From positions 2,170,001-2,234,000 of the forward strand of contig NZ_JADBEM010000001.1 of NCBI RefSeq assembly GCF_014873875.1: a DNA stretch of 64,000 bases. The letters run 5' to 3'. The notes beneath the pieces are model-generated. The model was not told the origin of the DNA. It saw only the letters and a program-made list of their open reading frames with translations, and made no database searches. Position 1 is the stretch's first letter. Every line of letters starts with the position of its first letter. Of the stretch, positions 10,170-20,108 are shown one piece after another. This DNA is from Actinopolymorpha pittospori. Lineage in GTDB: Bacteria > Actinomycetota > Actinomycetes > Propionibacteriales > Actinopolymorphaceae. The translations under genes and the position numbers were made by a program.

Positions 10170-10947
10170 GACCAAGGGCGGCGTCTTCACCAAGATCATC
10201 GAGCGCAACACGACCATCCCGACCAAGCGCTCCGAGGTGTTCACGACCGCCGAGGACAACCAGCCGTCCGTCATGATCGAGGTGTTCCAGGGCGAGCGCG
10301 AAATGGCGCGCGACAACAAGTCCCTCGGAAACTTCGAGCTCACCGGACTTCCGCCCGCGCCGCGCAACGTCCCCCAGATCGAGGTCGCGTTCGACATCGA
10401 CGCCAACGGCATCGTGCACGTGTCCGCGAAGGACCTGGGCACCGGTCGTGAGCAGAAGATGACCGTGACCGGTGGTTCGGCACTGCCCAAGGACGACATC
10501 GACCGGATGGTTCGAGACGCCGAGCAGTACGCCGAGGAGGACCGTAAGCGCCGCGAGGCCGCGGAGCTGCGCAACCAGGCGGACACGCTGGTCTACCAGA
10601 CCGAGAAGTTCATCGCCGACAACCCCGACAGCGTCCCGGCCGACGTCAAGACCGAGGTCGAGCAGGACGTCTCGGCGCTGAAGAAGGCGCTCGAAGGCGA
10701 GGACGCCGACGCGTTGAAGACGGCGTTCGACAAGCTCTCGGAGTCCCGCACCAAGATGGGCGCCGCGATCTACGCCAACGCCCAGCAGTCCCAGGGCGCC
10801 GGCGCCACCGCAGGTGAGGGCACGGACGCCGGCACGCCCGGCGGCTCCAACCAGAACGACGACGAAGATGTGGTCGAGGCCGAGATCGTCGACGAGGACA
10901 AGCCGGCCGGCGGCAACACCGATGAGGGGCAGGGCGGTCAGAAGTGA
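9049..10947 (+). CDS. dnaK: Molecular chaperone DnaK (Hsp70), copy 1
   Basis: A 632-residue Hsp70. The nucleotide-binding domain starts [18 protein letters not shown] and has the phosphate loop [12 protein letters not shown]. The linker DVLLLDVTP leads to the substrate-binding domain and an acidic C-terminal tail ending in repeated Asp/Glu and Gly. ATG 9049 is preceded by cggaggc; the longer open frame to 8827 runs over the HAIR operators and is not coding. It is first in the operon with grpE (4-base overlap), dnaJ and hspR. The first 367 codons have odd G/T-ending codon use and are duplicated in dnaK2; the remainder uses normal GC-rich codons. Confidence 0.97.
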   Translation: MARSVGIDLGTTNSVVAVLEGGEPTVVTNAEGARTTPSVVAFAKNGEVLVGEVAKRQAVTNVDRTIRSVKRHMGTDWSTSVDGKPFTPQQISAFILQKLKRDAEAYLGEPVTDAVITVPAYFSDAQRQATKEAGEIAGLTVQRIINEPTAAALAYGLDKEHDQTILVFDLGGGTFDVSLLEIGEGVFEVKATSGDNHLGGDDWDSKIVDWLVGQFKNKQGIDLGADKIAKQRLTEAAEKAKIELSSASETQINLPYITLGESGPLHLDEKLSRAEFQRMTGDLLERCRRPFQQVLKDGGVEIAKIDHVILVGGSTRMPAVADLVRELTGGKEPHKGVNPDEVVAIGASLQSGVLRGEVKDVLLLDVTPLSLGIATKGGVFTKIIERNTTIPTKRSEVFTTAEDNQPSVMIEVFQGEREMARDNKSLGNFELTGLPPAPRNVPQIEVAFDIDANGIVHVSAKDLGTGREQKMTVTGGSALPKDDIDRMVRDAEQYAEEDRKRREAAELRNQADTLVYQTEKFIADNPDSVPADVKTEVEQDVSALKKALEGEDADALKTAFDKLSESRTKMGAAIYANAQQSQGAGATAGEGTDAGTPGGSNQNDDEDVVEAEIVDEDKPAGGNTDEGQGGQK

Positions 10948-11642
10948 CGCAGGCCGAGGAACACGAAGGTCCCGTGGTCCGCGACCGACGGCGTATCGAC
11001 CCGCAGACCGGTGAACTCCGCGAGGGGGCGCGCACGTCCGCGTCCCCGGCCGGAGAGGCTCCGGACGCGTCTGCGGAGGTCGAGGCCGAAGAAGGTGCAG
11101 AGGCTGCCGAGGTGGAGGCACTGAAGGTCGCACTCGCCGAGCGCACCAACGACATCAAGCGCATCCAGGCGGAGTACGTCAACTACAAGCGGCGAGTCGA
11201 CCGCGACCGGCAGGCCAACCAGGACCTCGCCGTGGGCGGCGTCCTCACCGAACTCCTGCCCGTCCTGGACGACATCGGCCGCGCCCGCGAGCACGGCGAG
11301 CTCTCCGGCGGCTTCAAGGCGGTGGCCGAGGCGCTGGAGTCCAGCCTCACCAAGCTCGGCCTGGTCAAGTACGGCGAGGTCGGTGAGGAGTTCGACCCAC
11401 GCGTGCACGAGGCACTCATGCACGCCTACTCCGACGACGTCACCGGGCCGACCTGCTCGGCGATCCTGCAGCCGGGATACCGGCACGGCGAGCGCATCCT
11501 GCGTCCGGCGCGAGTCGCGGTGGCCGAGCCCACTGCCGGGCTGCCGGCGGAGAACGGCGAAAGCGTCCAGAGCGCGGAGCAGGGAGACACTTCGGAGACG
11601 GGCGGTCCGGGTGACCGGCAGGGCCCGTCCGACGGCGGCTGA
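10944..11642 (+). CDS. grpE: Nucleotide exchange factor GrpE
   Basis: A 232-residue GrpE, the ADP-release factor for DnaK. An acidic, low-complexity N terminus leads into a long helix (about residues 50-85, with [16 protein letters not shown]) and the C-terminal beta domain with [18 protein letters not shown]. The tail beyond residue ~195 is a disordered Gly/Ser/Glu-rich extension. GTG 10944 overlaps the dnaK stop by four bases. Confidence 0.95.
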   Translation: MTQAEEHEGPVVRDRRRIDPQTGELREGARTSASPAGEAPDASAEVEAEEGAEAAEVEALKVALAERTNDIKRIQAEYVNYKRRVDRDRQANQDLAVGGVLTELLPVLDDIGRAREHGELSGGFKAVAEALESSLTKLGLVKYGEVGEEFDPRVHEALMHAYSDDVTGPTCSAILQPGYRHGERILRPARVAVAEPTAGLPAENGESVQSAEQGDTSETGGPGDRQGPSDGG

Positions 11643-11667
11643 GCAGAAGGGGAGGTGAGGGGCACCA

Positions 11668-12858
11668 ATGGGCACGAAAGAGTGGCTCGAGAAGGACTTC
11701 TACAAGGTGCTCGGCGTCTCCAAGGATGCTTCCGCCGAGGAGATCAAGAAGTCGTACCGCAAGCTGGCCCGACAGAACCACCCGGACGCCAACCGGGGTG
11801 ACGCCAAGGCCGAGGAGCGCTTCAAGGAAGTGTCCGAGGCCTACTCCGTCCTCTCCGACCCCGCCAAGCGGAAGGAGTACGACGAGGCCCGGTCGCTGTT
11901 CGGGGGCGCCGGTGGCTTCCGGTTCCCGGGCGGCCAGGGTGGTCAGGGCGGCGGGGGTTTCCCGTTCGACCTGGGCGACATCTTCAACCAGCAGGGCGGC
12001 AACCGCACCGGCGCCGGTGGCGGCGGACTCGGCGACATCCTCGGTGGCATCTTCACCGGTGGGAAGACCCGGACCCCGCCAGGCACCCGTCCCCGCCGTG
12101 GTGCCGATGTCGAGACCGAGGTGAGCATCGGCTTCCGCGACGCGGTGGACGGGGTCACGGTCCCGCTCCGCATGACCAGCGACGCGCCGTGTCCGGACTG
12201 TTCGGGCACCGGCGCGAAGGCCGGCACCATGCCGCGGGTCTGTCCGGACTGTGAGGGCGTCGGTATGCGGGCCACCTCCCAGGGCGGCCGGCTGGCGATG
12301 ACCGAGCCGTGCCGTACCTGCCGTGGTCGGGGGCTCGTCGTCGACAACCCGTGCCCGACCTGCCACGGCTCCGGTCGTGGCACGTCGTCGCGGACCATGC
12401 AGGTCCGGATCCCCGCCGGTGTCTACGACAACCAGCGGATCCGGCTGCGGGGCAAGGGCGCCGCCGGTGAACGCGGCGGCCCGTCCGGCGACCTGTACGT
12501 CACGGTGCACGTCCAGCCGGACGAGCGGTTCGGCCGCAAGGGCGAGCACCTCACCATCACCGTGCCGATCTCGTTCCCCGAGGCGGCTCTCGGTGGCGAG
12601 GTGACCGTGCCCACGCTCAACGGCCAGACGGTCACCCTGAAGGTCCCCGCGGGCACGCCCAACGGCCGCACCTTCCGAGTCCGCGGCAAGGGCAGCGCGC
12701 GCCGCGACGGCACCAAGGGAGACCTGCTGGTCAGCGTCGAGGTCGTCGTTCCCGAACACCTCGACGAGAAGGCCAAGGAAGCTCTCGACGCCTATCGCAA
12801 GGCGACCGGCGCCGATGATTCCGACCACGAGTACGACGGGAAGGAAGGCGTCCGATGA
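11668..12858 (+). CDS. dnaJ: Co-chaperone DnaJ (Hsp40)
   Basis: A 396-residue type I DnaJ. The J domain has HPD at 38-40. A Gly/Phe-rich linker follows, then four CxxCxGxG zinc motifs (CPDCSGTG, CPDCEGVG, CRTCRGRG, CPTCHGSG) and the C-terminal substrate domain. It stimulates DnaK ATPase and delivers substrates. The ATG follows a ggggaggtgaggggcacca leader. The stop overlaps the hspR start. Confidence 0.96.
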   Translation: MGTKEWLEKDFYKVLGVSKDASAEEIKKSYRKLARQNHPDANRGDAKAEERFKEVSEAYSVLSDPAKRKEYDEARSLFGGAGGFRFPGGQGGQGGGGFPFDLGDIFNQQGGNRTGAGGGGLGDILGGIFTGGKTRTPPGTRPRRGADVETEVSIGFRDAVDGVTVPLRMTSDAPCPDCSGTGAKAGTMPRVCPDCEGVGMRATSQGGRLAMTEPCRTCRGRGLVVDNPCPTCHGSGRGTSSRTMQVRIPAGVYDNQRIRLRGKGAAGERGGPSGDLYVTVHVQPDERFGRKGEHLTITVPISFPEAALGGEVTVPTLNGQTVTLKVPAGTPNGRTFRVRGKGSARRDGTKGDLLVSVEVVVPEHLDEKAKEALDAYRKATGADDSDHEYDGKEGVR

Positions 12859-13328
12859 CGGGTACCCGGTCCGACCCGACGGGAGGCCTCGGTGGCTCCC
12901 GTCGGGCGCGGGCGGCGTTCGACATGACGATGGACGCCGAGACGCCGGTCTACGTGATCAGTGTGGCTGCCGAGCTCACCGGGCTGCACCCGCAGACGCT
13001 CCGTACCTACGACCGGCTCGGCCTGGTGACGCCGGGCCGGTCGGGGGGCGGCGGGCGGCGCTACTCCCTGCGTGACATCGAGACCCTGCGCCACGTCGCC
13101 GAGCTCACGGCGGCGGGCATCGGGCTCGAGGGTGTGAAGCGGATCCTCGAACTCGAGGCGCTGGCCGAGTCGCTGACGGCTCGGGTGGCCGAACTCGAGG
13201 AGGCGCTCGACGACGCCCAGGTGATGCTGGAACGGGCCGCCGAGCAGGCGGCCTACCTCCCTGAGCTCATGCCGCGTCCCAGCCAGGCCGTCGTGGTCTG
13301 GCAGGGACGGGCGCGGCGTCGGCGGTAG
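12855..13328 (+). CDS. hspR: Heat-shock repressor HspR (MerR family)
   Basis: A 157-residue MerR-type regulator: the helix-turn-helix region has ISVAAELTGLHPQTLRTYDRLGL, then a wing with GGGRRYS and a coiled helix. HspR binds HAIR sites and uses DnaK as co-repressor, so it should control this operon and clpB, both of which have HAIR sites here. The start overlaps the dnaJ stop by four bases. The N terminus before MTMDAETPVYVIS may be an extension; an internal ATG start at 12924 is possible. Confidence 0.94.
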   Translation: MTGTRSDPTGGLGGSRRARAAFDMTMDAETPVYVISVAAELTGLHPQTLRTYDRLGLVTPGRSGGGGRRYSLRDIETLRHVAELTAAGIGLEGVKRILELEALAESLTARVAELEEALDDAQVMLERAAEQAAYLPELMPRPSQAVVVWQGRARRRR

Positions 13329-13373
13329 GGCACGGCCCTGGATGCACCGGACGAGCACCACTATGACCATCAA

Positions 13374-13394
13374 GTTGAGTGGAATGGACTCAAC
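13374..13394 (+). promoter_or_regulatory. HAIR operator upstream of clpB
   Basis: gttgagt-N7-actcaac is a perfect inverted repeat matching the HspR consensus, and the symmetry extends two bases each way (13372-13396). It is 60 bases before the clpB start. Confidence 0.9.
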
Positions 13395-13453
13395 TTTTCG
13401 ACCGTTCTACCTGTCGACGACGAATCGTTGAGATTGACGGGGTTGCCACGACC

Positions 13454-16075
13454 ATGGATGCGCAGAAGCTGACGACCAAGAGCCAGGACGCACTCTCGGC
13501 CGCGATCCGACGGGCCGCAAACAGCGGAAACCCCTCGGTCGAGCCGGTCCACGTACTCCTCGCCCTGCTTGCCGACTCCGAGGGCACGGCCAGTGGCCTG
13601 CTCGACGCGGTGGGCACCGACCGGAACGCCGTGGAGAAGGCCGCCACCGAGGCGGCCGAGCGGCTGCCCGCCGCGAGCGGCTCCACCGTGCAGGCGCCGG
13701 GGTTGGCTCGCCCTCTATACCAGGTGCTGCAGGTCGCACAGGACCAGGCCACCGAGCTCGGTGACGAGTACGTCTCGACCGAGCACCTGCTGGTCGGGCT
13801 CGCGACCGTCGCCAGCAGCGCCAAGGAGGTGTTGACGCGGGCCGGCGCGACCGCGGACGGCCTGCTCGCCGCGTTCGCCAAGGTCCGCGGTTCGGCACGG
13901 GTCACCTCGCCGGACCCGGAAGGCACCTACAAGGCCCTCTCGAAGTACTCCGTCGATCTCACCGACGGGGCCCGCGACGGCAAACTCGACCCCGTCATCG
14001 GGCGGGACGCCGAGATCCGCCGGGTGGTCCAGGTGCTGTCCCGGCGTACCAAGAACAACCCGGTGCTCATCGGCGAGCCCGGTGTCGGCAAGACCGCGGT
14101 GGTCGAAGGACTCGCCCAGCGGATCGTCGCCGGTGACGTACCGGAGTCGTTGAAGGGCCGCCGGCTGGTGTCCCTCGACCTCGGTTCGATGGTGGCCGGC
14201 GCGAAGTACCGCGGTGAGTTCGAGGAACGTCTGAAGGCCGTACTCAACGAGATCAAGGAGAGCGACGGCCAGATCATCACCTTCATCGACGAGCTGCACA
14301 CCGTCGTCGGTGCCGGCGCGACCGGTGACGGCTCCATGGACGCCGGCAACATGCTCAAGCCGATGCTGGCCCGTGGTGAGCTGCGGATGATCGGCGCCAC
14401 CACGCTGGACGAGTACCGCCAGCGGATCGAGAAGGATCCCGCCCTCGAACGCCGGTTCCAGCAGGTGTTCGTCGGTGAGCCGTCCGTCGAGGACACCATC
14501 GCGATCCTGCGTGGCCTACGGGAACGCTACGAGGCGCACCACAAGGCGCAGATCGCCGACAGTGCGCTGGTCGCCGCGGCGACCCTGTCCAACCGCTACA
14601 TCACCGGCCGCAAGCTCCCCGACAAGGCGATCGACCTCGTCGACGAGGCCGCGAGCCGACTGCGGATGGAGATCGACTCCAGCCCGGTCGAGATCGACGA
14701 GCTCCGCCGGCAGGTCGACCGGATGAAGATGGAGGAACTCGCCCTCTCCAAGGAGGAGGACGCCGCGAGCCGCGAACGGCTGGCGACTCTCCGCGCCGAG
14801 CTCGCCGACCGCGAGGAGTCCCTGCGCGGTCTGGAGGCCCGCTGGGAGAAGGAGAAGTCCGGCCTGAACCGCGTCGGCGACGTCAAGCAGCGGCTGGACG
14901 ACCTCCGGGTGCAGGCCGAGCGCGCCCAGCGCGAAGGCGACCTGGAGACCGCGGCGCGGATCCTCTACGGCGAGATCCCCCAGCTCGAGAAGGAGCTGAA
15001 GGCAGCCTCCGAGGCACCCCCGGAGCCGACCGACACCGTGCCGATGGTGCGCGACGAGGTCGGACCGGACGAGGTGGCCGAGGTCGTGTCCAGCTGGACC
15101 GGCATCCCCACCGGGCGGTTGCTCGAGGGCGAGACCGGCAAGCTGCTGCGGATGGAGGACGAACTCGGCCAGCGGCTGATCGGGCAGCGCCGGGCCGTGG
15201 CCGCGGTGTCCGACGCCGTACGCCGGGCCCGCGCGGGCGTGTCCGACCCCGACCGTCCGACCGGATCGTTCCTCTTCCTCGGACCCACCGGCGTCGGCAA
15301 GACGGAGTTGGCGAAGGCACTCGCGGAGTTCCTCTTCGACGACGAACGCGCGATGGTCCGCATCGACATGAGTGAGTACGCCGAGAAGCACTCGGTCGCC
15401 CGCCTGGTCGGCGCGCCACCCGGCTACGTCGGCTACGAGGAGGGCGGCCAGCTGACCGAGGCGGTGCGCCGGAGGCCGTACTCCGTGATCCTGCTCGACG
15501 AGGTGGAGAAGGCGCACCCGGAGGTCTTCGACGTCCTCCTGCAGGTGCTGGACGACGGCCGGCTCACCGACGGGCAGGGCCGCACCGTCGACTTCCGCAA
15601 CGTGCTGCTGATCCTCACCAGCAACCTCGGCTCGCAGTACCTCGCCGACCCCTCACTGGAGGAGGCGAAGAAGCGCGAGATGGTGATGAGCGTCGTACGG
15701 ACGTCGTTCAAGCCCGAGTTCCTCAACCGGCTCGACGAGGTGGTGCTCTTCGACGCGCTCGGGAGCGAGGAACTCACCCGGATCGTCGACCTCCAGGTGG
15801 CGGCGCTAGCCAAGCGCCTGGCCGACCGGCGCATCCGGCTCGAGGTCACCGACGGAGCGAAGGAATGGCTGGCCCTGACCGGCTACGACCCGGTCTACGG
15901 CGCCCGCCCGCTGCGACGCCTCGTCCAGTCGGCGATCGGCGACGGCCTGGCCCGCAAGCTGCTGGCCGGTGAGGTACGCGACGGCAACCGCGTCCTCGTC
16001 GACGTCAACGACGCCAACGACTCCCTTGAGATCCGGGTGGCTCCGGCCGCCCCCGTCCCGGTCCACTCACCGTGA
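13454..16075 (+). CDS. clpB: Disaggregase ClpB (Hsp100)
   Basis: An 873-residue AAA+ chaperone that extracts proteins from aggregates together with DnaK. It has an N-terminal Clp repeat domain, AAA-1 with Walker A GEPGVGKT at 207-214, a coiled middle domain (about 400-520) and AAA-2 with GPTGVGKT at 610-617 and the GYVGYEEGG pore region. ATG 13454 ([14 protein letters not shown]) matches the family start; the open frame back to 13379 overlaps the HAIR operator and is rejected. It is probably derepressed with the dnaK operon. Confidence 0.95.
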   Translation: MDAQKLTTKSQDALSAAIRRAANSGNPSVEPVHVLLALLADSEGTASGLLDAVGTDRNAVEKAATEAAERLPAASGSTVQAPGLARPLYQVLQVAQDQATELGDEYVSTEHLLVGLATVASSAKEVLTRAGATADGLLAAFAKVRGSARVTSPDPEGTYKALSKYSVDLTDGARDGKLDPVIGRDAEIRRVVQVLSRRTKNNPVLIGEPGVGKTAVVEGLAQRIVAGDVPESLKGRRLVSLDLGSMVAGAKYRGEFEERLKAVLNEIKESDGQIITFIDELHTVVGAGATGDGSMDAGNMLKPMLARGELRMIGATTLDEYRQRIEKDPALERRFQQVFVGEPSVEDTIAILRGLRERYEAHHKAQIADSALVAAATLSNRYITGRKLPDKAIDLVDEAASRLRMEIDSSPVEIDELRRQVDRMKMEELALSKEEDAASRERLATLRAELADREESLRGLEARWEKEKSGLNRVGDVKQRLDDLRVQAERAQREGDLETAARILYGEIPQLEKELKAASEAPPEPTDTVPMVRDEVGPDEVAEVVSSWTGIPTGRLLEGETGKLLRMEDELGQRLIGQRRAVAAVSDAVRRARAGVSDPDRPTGSFLFLGPTGVGKTELAKALAEFLFDDERAMVRIDMSEYAEKHSVARLVGAPPGYVGYEEGGQLTEAVRRRPYSVILLDEVEKAHPEVFDVLLQVLDDGRLTDGQGRTVDFRNVLLILTSNLGSQYLADPSLEEAKKREMVMSVVRTSFKPEFLNRLDEVVLFDALGSEELTRIVDLQVAALAKRLADRRIRLEVTDGAKEWLALTGYDPVYGARPLRRLVQSAIGDGLARKLLAGEVRDGNRVLVDVNDANDSLEIRVAPAAPVPVHSP

Positions 16076-16087
16076 GCCGAACGGTCG

Positions 16088-16119
16088 GGCCGGGTGTCTC
16101 CCGCGGGCGACACCCGGCC
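16088..16119 (+). terminator. Hairpin terminator after clpB
   Basis: ggccgggtgtc (16088-16098) pairs with gacacccggcc (16109-16119), a perfect 11-bp stem just after the clpB stop. dnaK2 is therefore probably transcribed separately. Confidence 0.75.
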
Positions 16120-16175
16120 GCCGGCGAGGGTTCCTTCGCGCTCCCAGACCCCGGTCCACCCTGATCCCCGGTCCC

Positions 16176-16197
16176 TTCCTGACTCTTTCCTGACTCT
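16176..16197 (+). repeat. 11-bp tandem repeat in the dnaK2 leader
   Basis: ttcctgactct occurs twice head to tail (16176-16186, 16187-16197), about 90 bases before the dnaK2 start. No HAIR site is visible in this leader, unlike the other two chaperone units. A regulator site is possible but unproven. Confidence 0.55.
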
Positions 16198-16268
16198 TCG
16201 ACGACTTCTCACCCGCGGTGCCAACCAGGCCGCGCCGCGGCTCTCCACTCATGGACAACCCAAAGCTT

Positions 16269-17404
16269 CGGAGGCTAGGCGTTATGGCTCGTTCGGTTGG
16301 TATTGATCTTGGTACGACGAATTCGGTGGTGGCGGTTCTTGAGGGTGGGGAGCCGACGGTGGTGACGAATGCGGAGGGTGCGCGGACCACTCCGTCGGTG
16401 GTGGCGTTTGCGAAGAATGGTGAGGTGTTGGTGGGGGAGGTGGCGAAGCGGCAGGCGGTGACGAATGTTGATCGGACGATTCGTTCGGTTAAGCGTCATA
16501 TGGGGACTGACTGGTCGACTTCGGTGGATGGTAAGCCGTTTACGCCGCAGCAGATTTCTGCGTTTATTTTGCAGAAGTTGAAGCGTGATGCGGAGGCGTA
16601 TTTGGGTGAGCCGGTGACGGATGCGGTTATTACTGTGCCGGCCTATTTTTCGGATGCGCAGCGTCAGGCGACGAAGGAGGCTGGTGAGATCGCTGGTTTG
16701 ACTGTTCAGCGGATCATCAATGAGCCGACTGCGGCGGCGTTGGCGTATGGGTTGGACAAGGAGCACGACCAGACGATTTTGGTGTTCGATCTGGGTGGTG
16801 GCACCTTCGATGTCTCGTTGTTGGAGATTGGTGAGGGTGTGTTTGAGGTCAAGGCGACTTCTGGTGACAACCATCTGGGTGGTGATGACTGGGATTCCAA
16901 GATCGTGGACTGGTTGGTGGGGCAGTTCAAGAACAAGCAGGGGATTGATCTGGGGGCGGACAAGATCGCGAAGCAGCGTCTGACGGAGGCTGCTGAGAAG
17001 GCGAAGATCGAGTTGTCGTCGGCGTCGGAGACGCAGATTAATTTGCCGTACATCACGTTGGGTGAGTCGGGTCCGTTGCATTTGGATGAGAAGTTGTCGC
17101 GGGCTGAGTTCCAGCGGATGACGGGTGATTTGTTGGAGCGGTGTCGGCGTCCGTTCCAGCAGGTGTTGAAGGATGGTGGGGTGGAGATCGCCAAGATCGA
17201 TCATGTGATTTTGGTGGGTGGTTCTACTCGGATGCCTGCGGTGGCGGATCTGGTGCGGGAGTTGACGGGTGGTAAGGAGCCTCACAAGGGTGTGAACCCT
17301 GATGAGGTGGTGGCGATTGGTGCGTCGTTGCAGTCGGGTGTGTTGCGGGGTGAGGTGAAGGACGTTCTGTTGTTGGACGTGACTCCGCTCTCCCTCGGAA
17401 TCGC
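16269..17404. repeat. 1136-bp identical repeat, copy B (5' part of dnaK2)
   Basis: The second copy of the tract at 9034-10169, with the same boundaries (from cggaggc before the start codon to ggaatcgc) and the same direct orientation, 7235 bases apart. Translations of the two tracts match at every residue, and so do reading frames on the opposite strand, which supports identity at base level. Confidence 0.93.
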
Positions 17405-18191
17405 CTCCGGCCGGCTCTCCGGTCAGGGTGGTGTGTTCACGAAGATCATCGAGCGCAACACCACGATTCCGACGACCAAGTCGCAGATCTTCTCCACCGC
17501 TTCCGACGCGCAGCCCTCCGTGCTGATCGAGGTGTTCCAGGGCGAGCGCGCCATGGCCGCCGACAACAAGTCGCTCGGCAACTTCGAGCTCACCGGCATC
17601 GCCCCGGCGCCCCGCGGAATGCCGAAGATCGAGGTCTCCTTCGACATCGACGCCAACGGCATCGTGCACGTGTCCGCGAAGGACCTGGGTACGGGTCGTG
17701 AGCAGAAGATGACCGTGACCGGTGGTTCGGCACTGCCCAAGGACGACATCGACCGGATGATCCGCGATGCCGAGGAGTACGCCGAAGACGACCGTAAGCG
17801 CCGCGAGGCCGCGGAGCTGCGCAACCAGGCCGAGAGCCTCGTCTACCAGACCGAGAAGTTCATCGCCGACAACCCCGACAGCGTCCCGGCCGAGGTGAAG
17901 TCGGAGGTCGGCGAGGACATCGCCGCCGTCAAGAAGGCCCTGGAGGGTGAGGACGCCGACGCGTTGAAGACGGCGTTCGACAAGCTCTCGGAGTCCCGCA
18001 CCAAGATCGGTGCGGCGATCTACGCCAACACCCAGCAGTCCACGGCTGCCGGCGCCGACTCGGCCGGTACGCCGGACGGCGCGACGGACGGCTCCGCCGA
18101 CGGCTCGACGGGCTCCGGCCAGTCGGCGGACGGCGACGTCGTCGAGGGCGAGATCCTCGACGAGGACAAGCCGGCGGGCGAGCAGAAGTAG
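16284..18191 (+). CDS. dnaK2: Molecular chaperone DnaK (Hsp70), copy 2
   Basis: A 635-residue Hsp70. Residues 1-374 match DnaK1 exactly. The paralogues then diverge, mainly at wobble bases, with some substitutions and a different acidic tail. Where DnaK1 reads GIATKGGVF, this copy reads [14 protein letters not shown], a five-residue net insertion at 375-381. By comparison with E. coli DnaK this falls in the loop that forms the arch over bound peptide. The gene follows clpB after a terminator and lacks a HAIR site, so it may be expressed differently from dnaK1. Confidence 0.95.
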   Translation: MARSVGIDLGTTNSVVAVLEGGEPTVVTNAEGARTTPSVVAFAKNGEVLVGEVAKRQAVTNVDRTIRSVKRHMGTDWSTSVDGKPFTPQQISAFILQKLKRDAEAYLGEPVTDAVITVPAYFSDAQRQATKEAGEIAGLTVQRIINEPTAAALAYGLDKEHDQTILVFDLGGGTFDVSLLEIGEGVFEVKATSGDNHLGGDDWDSKIVDWLVGQFKNKQGIDLGADKIAKQRLTEAAEKAKIELSSASETQINLPYITLGESGPLHLDEKLSRAEFQRMTGDLLERCRRPFQQVLKDGGVEIAKIDHVILVGGSTRMPAVADLVRELTGGKEPHKGVNPDEVVAIGASLQSGVLRGEVKDVLLLDVTPLSLGIASGRLSGQGGVFTKIIERNTTIPTTKSQIFSTASDAQPSVLIEVFQGERAMAADNKSLGNFELTGIAPAPRGMPKIEVSFDIDANGIVHVSAKDLGTGREQKMTVTGGSALPKDDIDRMIRDAEEYAEDDRKRREAAELRNQAESLVYQTEKFIADNPDSVPAEVKSEVGEDIAAVKKALEGEDADALKTAFDKLSESRTKIGAAIYANTQQSTAAGADSAGTPDGATDGSADGSTGSGQSADGDVVEGEILDEDKPAGEQK

Positions 18192-18197
18192 GCCCGC

Positions 18198-18268
18198 GGT
18201 TCGCGGATTCCGCGAACCAGCGTCAACGGACGAGGGGTGTGCCGGCAAGCCAGCCGGTGCACCCCTCG
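18198..18268 (+). terminator. Two hairpins after dnaK2
   Basis: The first stem is ggttcgcgg/ccgcgaacc (18198-18218). The second is a longer, slightly mismatched stem, cgaggggtgtgccggc against gccggtgcacccctcg (18231-18268). The second can also serve the opposing gene that ends at 18282. Confidence 0.7.
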
Positions 18269-18281
18269 CGTTTGCCGGGCG

Positions 18282-19532
18282 CTAGCTCGCGCGGCGCGCG
18301 GCGGGGATGACGCCGGGACGGGCCGGGATCTCGGTACCCGCGCCCGGCGCGGGCCTCCCGACGCCTGACACGAAGGACGTCACCTCCGCCTCGGTCGGGG
18401 TATACCGCTCCCGCGGCCAGACGGGCGGCCCGGGACGAGCCTCTCGGCGCCGGGCGACCTCGATGGTCAGGGTGATCGCGACCGCGGCGAACATCGGCCG
18501 GTTGTCGTTGATGTCGCCGGACACCATGGCGTTCAGAACGAAGAAGAGCGTCAGGCCCGACCAGATTGCACCGTCCCTCGACCTGCAGCACCGGCGAAGC
18601 CGCCACGCACTCACGGCGAGGAACGCAACGACCGCGAGCGCGCAGACCGCTCCCGCCTCCGCCAGGACCTCGACCAGGAGGTTGTGGGGGTACTGCGTCC
18701 AACGGTCGTCGAGCACCTCGCTCGGTCTCAGGTAGTCGACCAGGCTCCCCCAACCCACCCCTGCTGGGTGCTGCCCCGCCGTCCGGAGCGCTCCGCCGAT
18801 GAGGTGGAGGCGTGCGCCGACGGACACGTCGTCGCCGGCGCCGCCCTGAACCACCCGGAGGAGCCGCTCCGCGGCCAGGCCGGCGTCCCGGCTCATCCAC
18901 CAGAGCGCGAAGGGGAACAACGCGAGGACCGCCGCGATCCGGGCCTGGCGGCTGCTCGTCCCGTCGAGCCTGCTGCAGCCGACGAGCAGGAACGCCACGG
19001 CGGCGGCGAAGAGTCCCCCCCGCGAGCCGGACTCGACGACGGCCGCGGCCATCCCGAGCGCGCCGACGAAGAGCAGGGCGCGAAGAGGACGCCGGCGTAC
19101 GAAGAACCCGAGGATCGCGAGGACGAGGCAGCCGGCGCCGGCCACCACGGTCCAGGCCGCCACCATCCGTCGACGTGGGGTGTCGACCACGAAGAACGGC
19201 GCCAGCGCCGCGAGCAGGGTGAGGGTCCACAGCTCGAGGACCTTCGCGTCGGCGTACGGGTTGGCGTCGGGGAACGGTGACGCGGGACCGTGGAGCAGCG
19301 AGGCCGGAACGAAGCTCAGCCACAGCAGGACGACCAAGGCGGCGTTCCGGGGCGCGGAGAGCCTGCGGAGGAACGCCAGGACGACCACGAGCACCGTGAC
19401 CGCCGAGGCGATCATCGTCAGGTCGACCGGCAGCCAGGCGAACGCCGCTGTCCCTTCGACGTAGCCGGCGAAAAGCAGGCCTATGAGGAAGACCGGGCCG
19501 ATGAGGTCGCGTCCCGGCATCCGGAAGCGCAT
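18282..19532 (-). CDS. Polytopic membrane protein, O-antigen ligase/polymerase-like
   Basis: About 416 residues from ATG 19532. At least nine hydrophobic segments are visible, and the central soluble loop with ARLHLIGGALRTAGQHPAGVGWGS is typical of the Wzy_C / O-antigen ligase fold, which joins or polymerises lipid-linked glycans at the membrane. The C-terminal ~50 residues are polar. The frame is open further upstream, but that part runs through a CCCCA repeat and is unlikely to be translated. It stands alone between dnaK2 and the rRNA operon; the glycan clusters farther right are plausible partners. The start is uncertain (GTG 19547 is an alternative). Confidence 0.75.
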   Translation of the reverse strand: MRFRMPGRDLIGPVFLIGLLFAGYVEGTAAFAWLPVDLTMIASAVTVLVVVLAFLRRLSAPRNAALVVLLWLSFVPASLLHGPASPFPDANPYADAKVLELWTLTLLAALAPFFVVDTPRRRMVAAWTVVAGAGCLVLAILGFFVRRRPLRALLFVGALGMAAAVVESGSRGGLFAAAVAFLLVGCSRLDGTSSRQARIAAVLALFPFALWWMSRDAGLAAERLLRVVQGGAGDDVSVGARLHLIGGALRTAGQHPAGVGWGSLVDYLRPSEVLDDRWTQYPHNLLVEVLAEAGAVCALAVVAFLAVSAWRLRRCCRSRDGAIWSGLTLFFVLNAMVSGDINDNRPMFAAVAITLTIEVARRREARPGPPVWPRERYTPTEAEVTSFVSGVGRPAPGAGTEIPARPGVIPAARRAS

Positions 19533-19549
19533 GGCGCGCTCGTGCACTC

Positions 19550-19575
19550 CCCCCACCCCACCCCACCCCACCCCT
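19550..19575 (-). repeat. CCCCA pentanucleotide repeat; G-quadruplex-capable on the minus strand
   Basis: About five CCCCA units. On the coding strand of the adjacent membrane-protein gene this reads as runs of four or more G separated by single T, 18 bases before its start codon. Confidence 0.8.
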
Positions 19576-19902
19576 ACCCGAAGCCCGCTCGACGGTAATG
19601 CAGGAAATCCCGTCGAACCCGGCGGATGCGGAGGAAAGTGACGACACAGCGCGAGCACTCGGCTCCACGTGGTCAGTGGGGGTTGGGCGGTGTGTGCCGA
19701 GTGGTCTCGGGCCGGCGTCGCCCGCGTTGTCGTCCGGGTGACGGGTGTTGGGGGGAGATCGGGAATCAGCCCGTGGGCCGGTCCCGTTGTCTCCTCCTGG
19801 TGCGCGACGGCGCGGACCGCGCGATGACGGGGTCCGGCCGGTCGGCAACGAGCTGGTGTCCACCGGCGGGGACACGCCGGACGGGCACGCTAGACCCCCA
19901 AG

Positions 19903-19931
19903 TTGACCATGGCGCCACAGGCATGTAACTT
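19903..19931 (+). promoter_or_regulatory. rRNA promoter P0
   Basis: TTGACC (19903-19908), 17-base spacer, TAACTT (19926-19931), a sigma-70-type promoter about 540 bases before the 16S gene. It is followed by leader module A. Confidence 0.7.
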
Positions 19932-19938
19932 CTACGAG

Positions 19939-19980
19939 TCGCTGCGAGAGCGGGACGCCATCAGGCGGCCGGACCAGCGG
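19939..19980 (+). repeat. rrn leader module, copy A
   Basis: A 42-base segment beginning tcgctgcgagagcgggac. It is closely similar to 20109-20150 and begins 8 bases after the P0 -10 box. Confidence 0.75.
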
Positions 19981-20070
19981 CAATCTCCTCCTTGATGATC
20001 TTCGGGCAACGCGCTTTGGCGCGCCATCCGAAGGCTGTGAAGGAGGGGGAACGGCCCGAAACACCCCGAT

Positions 20071-20100
20071 TTGACCGGGTTGCGGAACGGCCGGTAGCCT
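20071..20100 (+). promoter_or_regulatory. rRNA promoter P1
   Basis: TTGACC (20071-20076), 18-base spacer, TAGCCT (20095-20100). It is followed by leader module B. Confidence 0.65.
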
Positions 20101-20108
20101 TAGGAACG

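Noticed and set aside
9040..11133. A 697-codon open frame on the minus strand opposite dnaK1, and a similar one opposite dnaK2 (16275-18248)
   Set aside because: The G/T-ending codons of the sense strand leave no antisense codons starting with T in that frame, so stops cannot occur. The frame has no start signal or recognisable domain.
9034..17404. A composite transposon formed by the two identical tracts
   Set aside because: The repeats are coding parts of two chaperone genes. No transposase or terminal inverted repeats are seen, and the genes between them are a normal heat-shock set.
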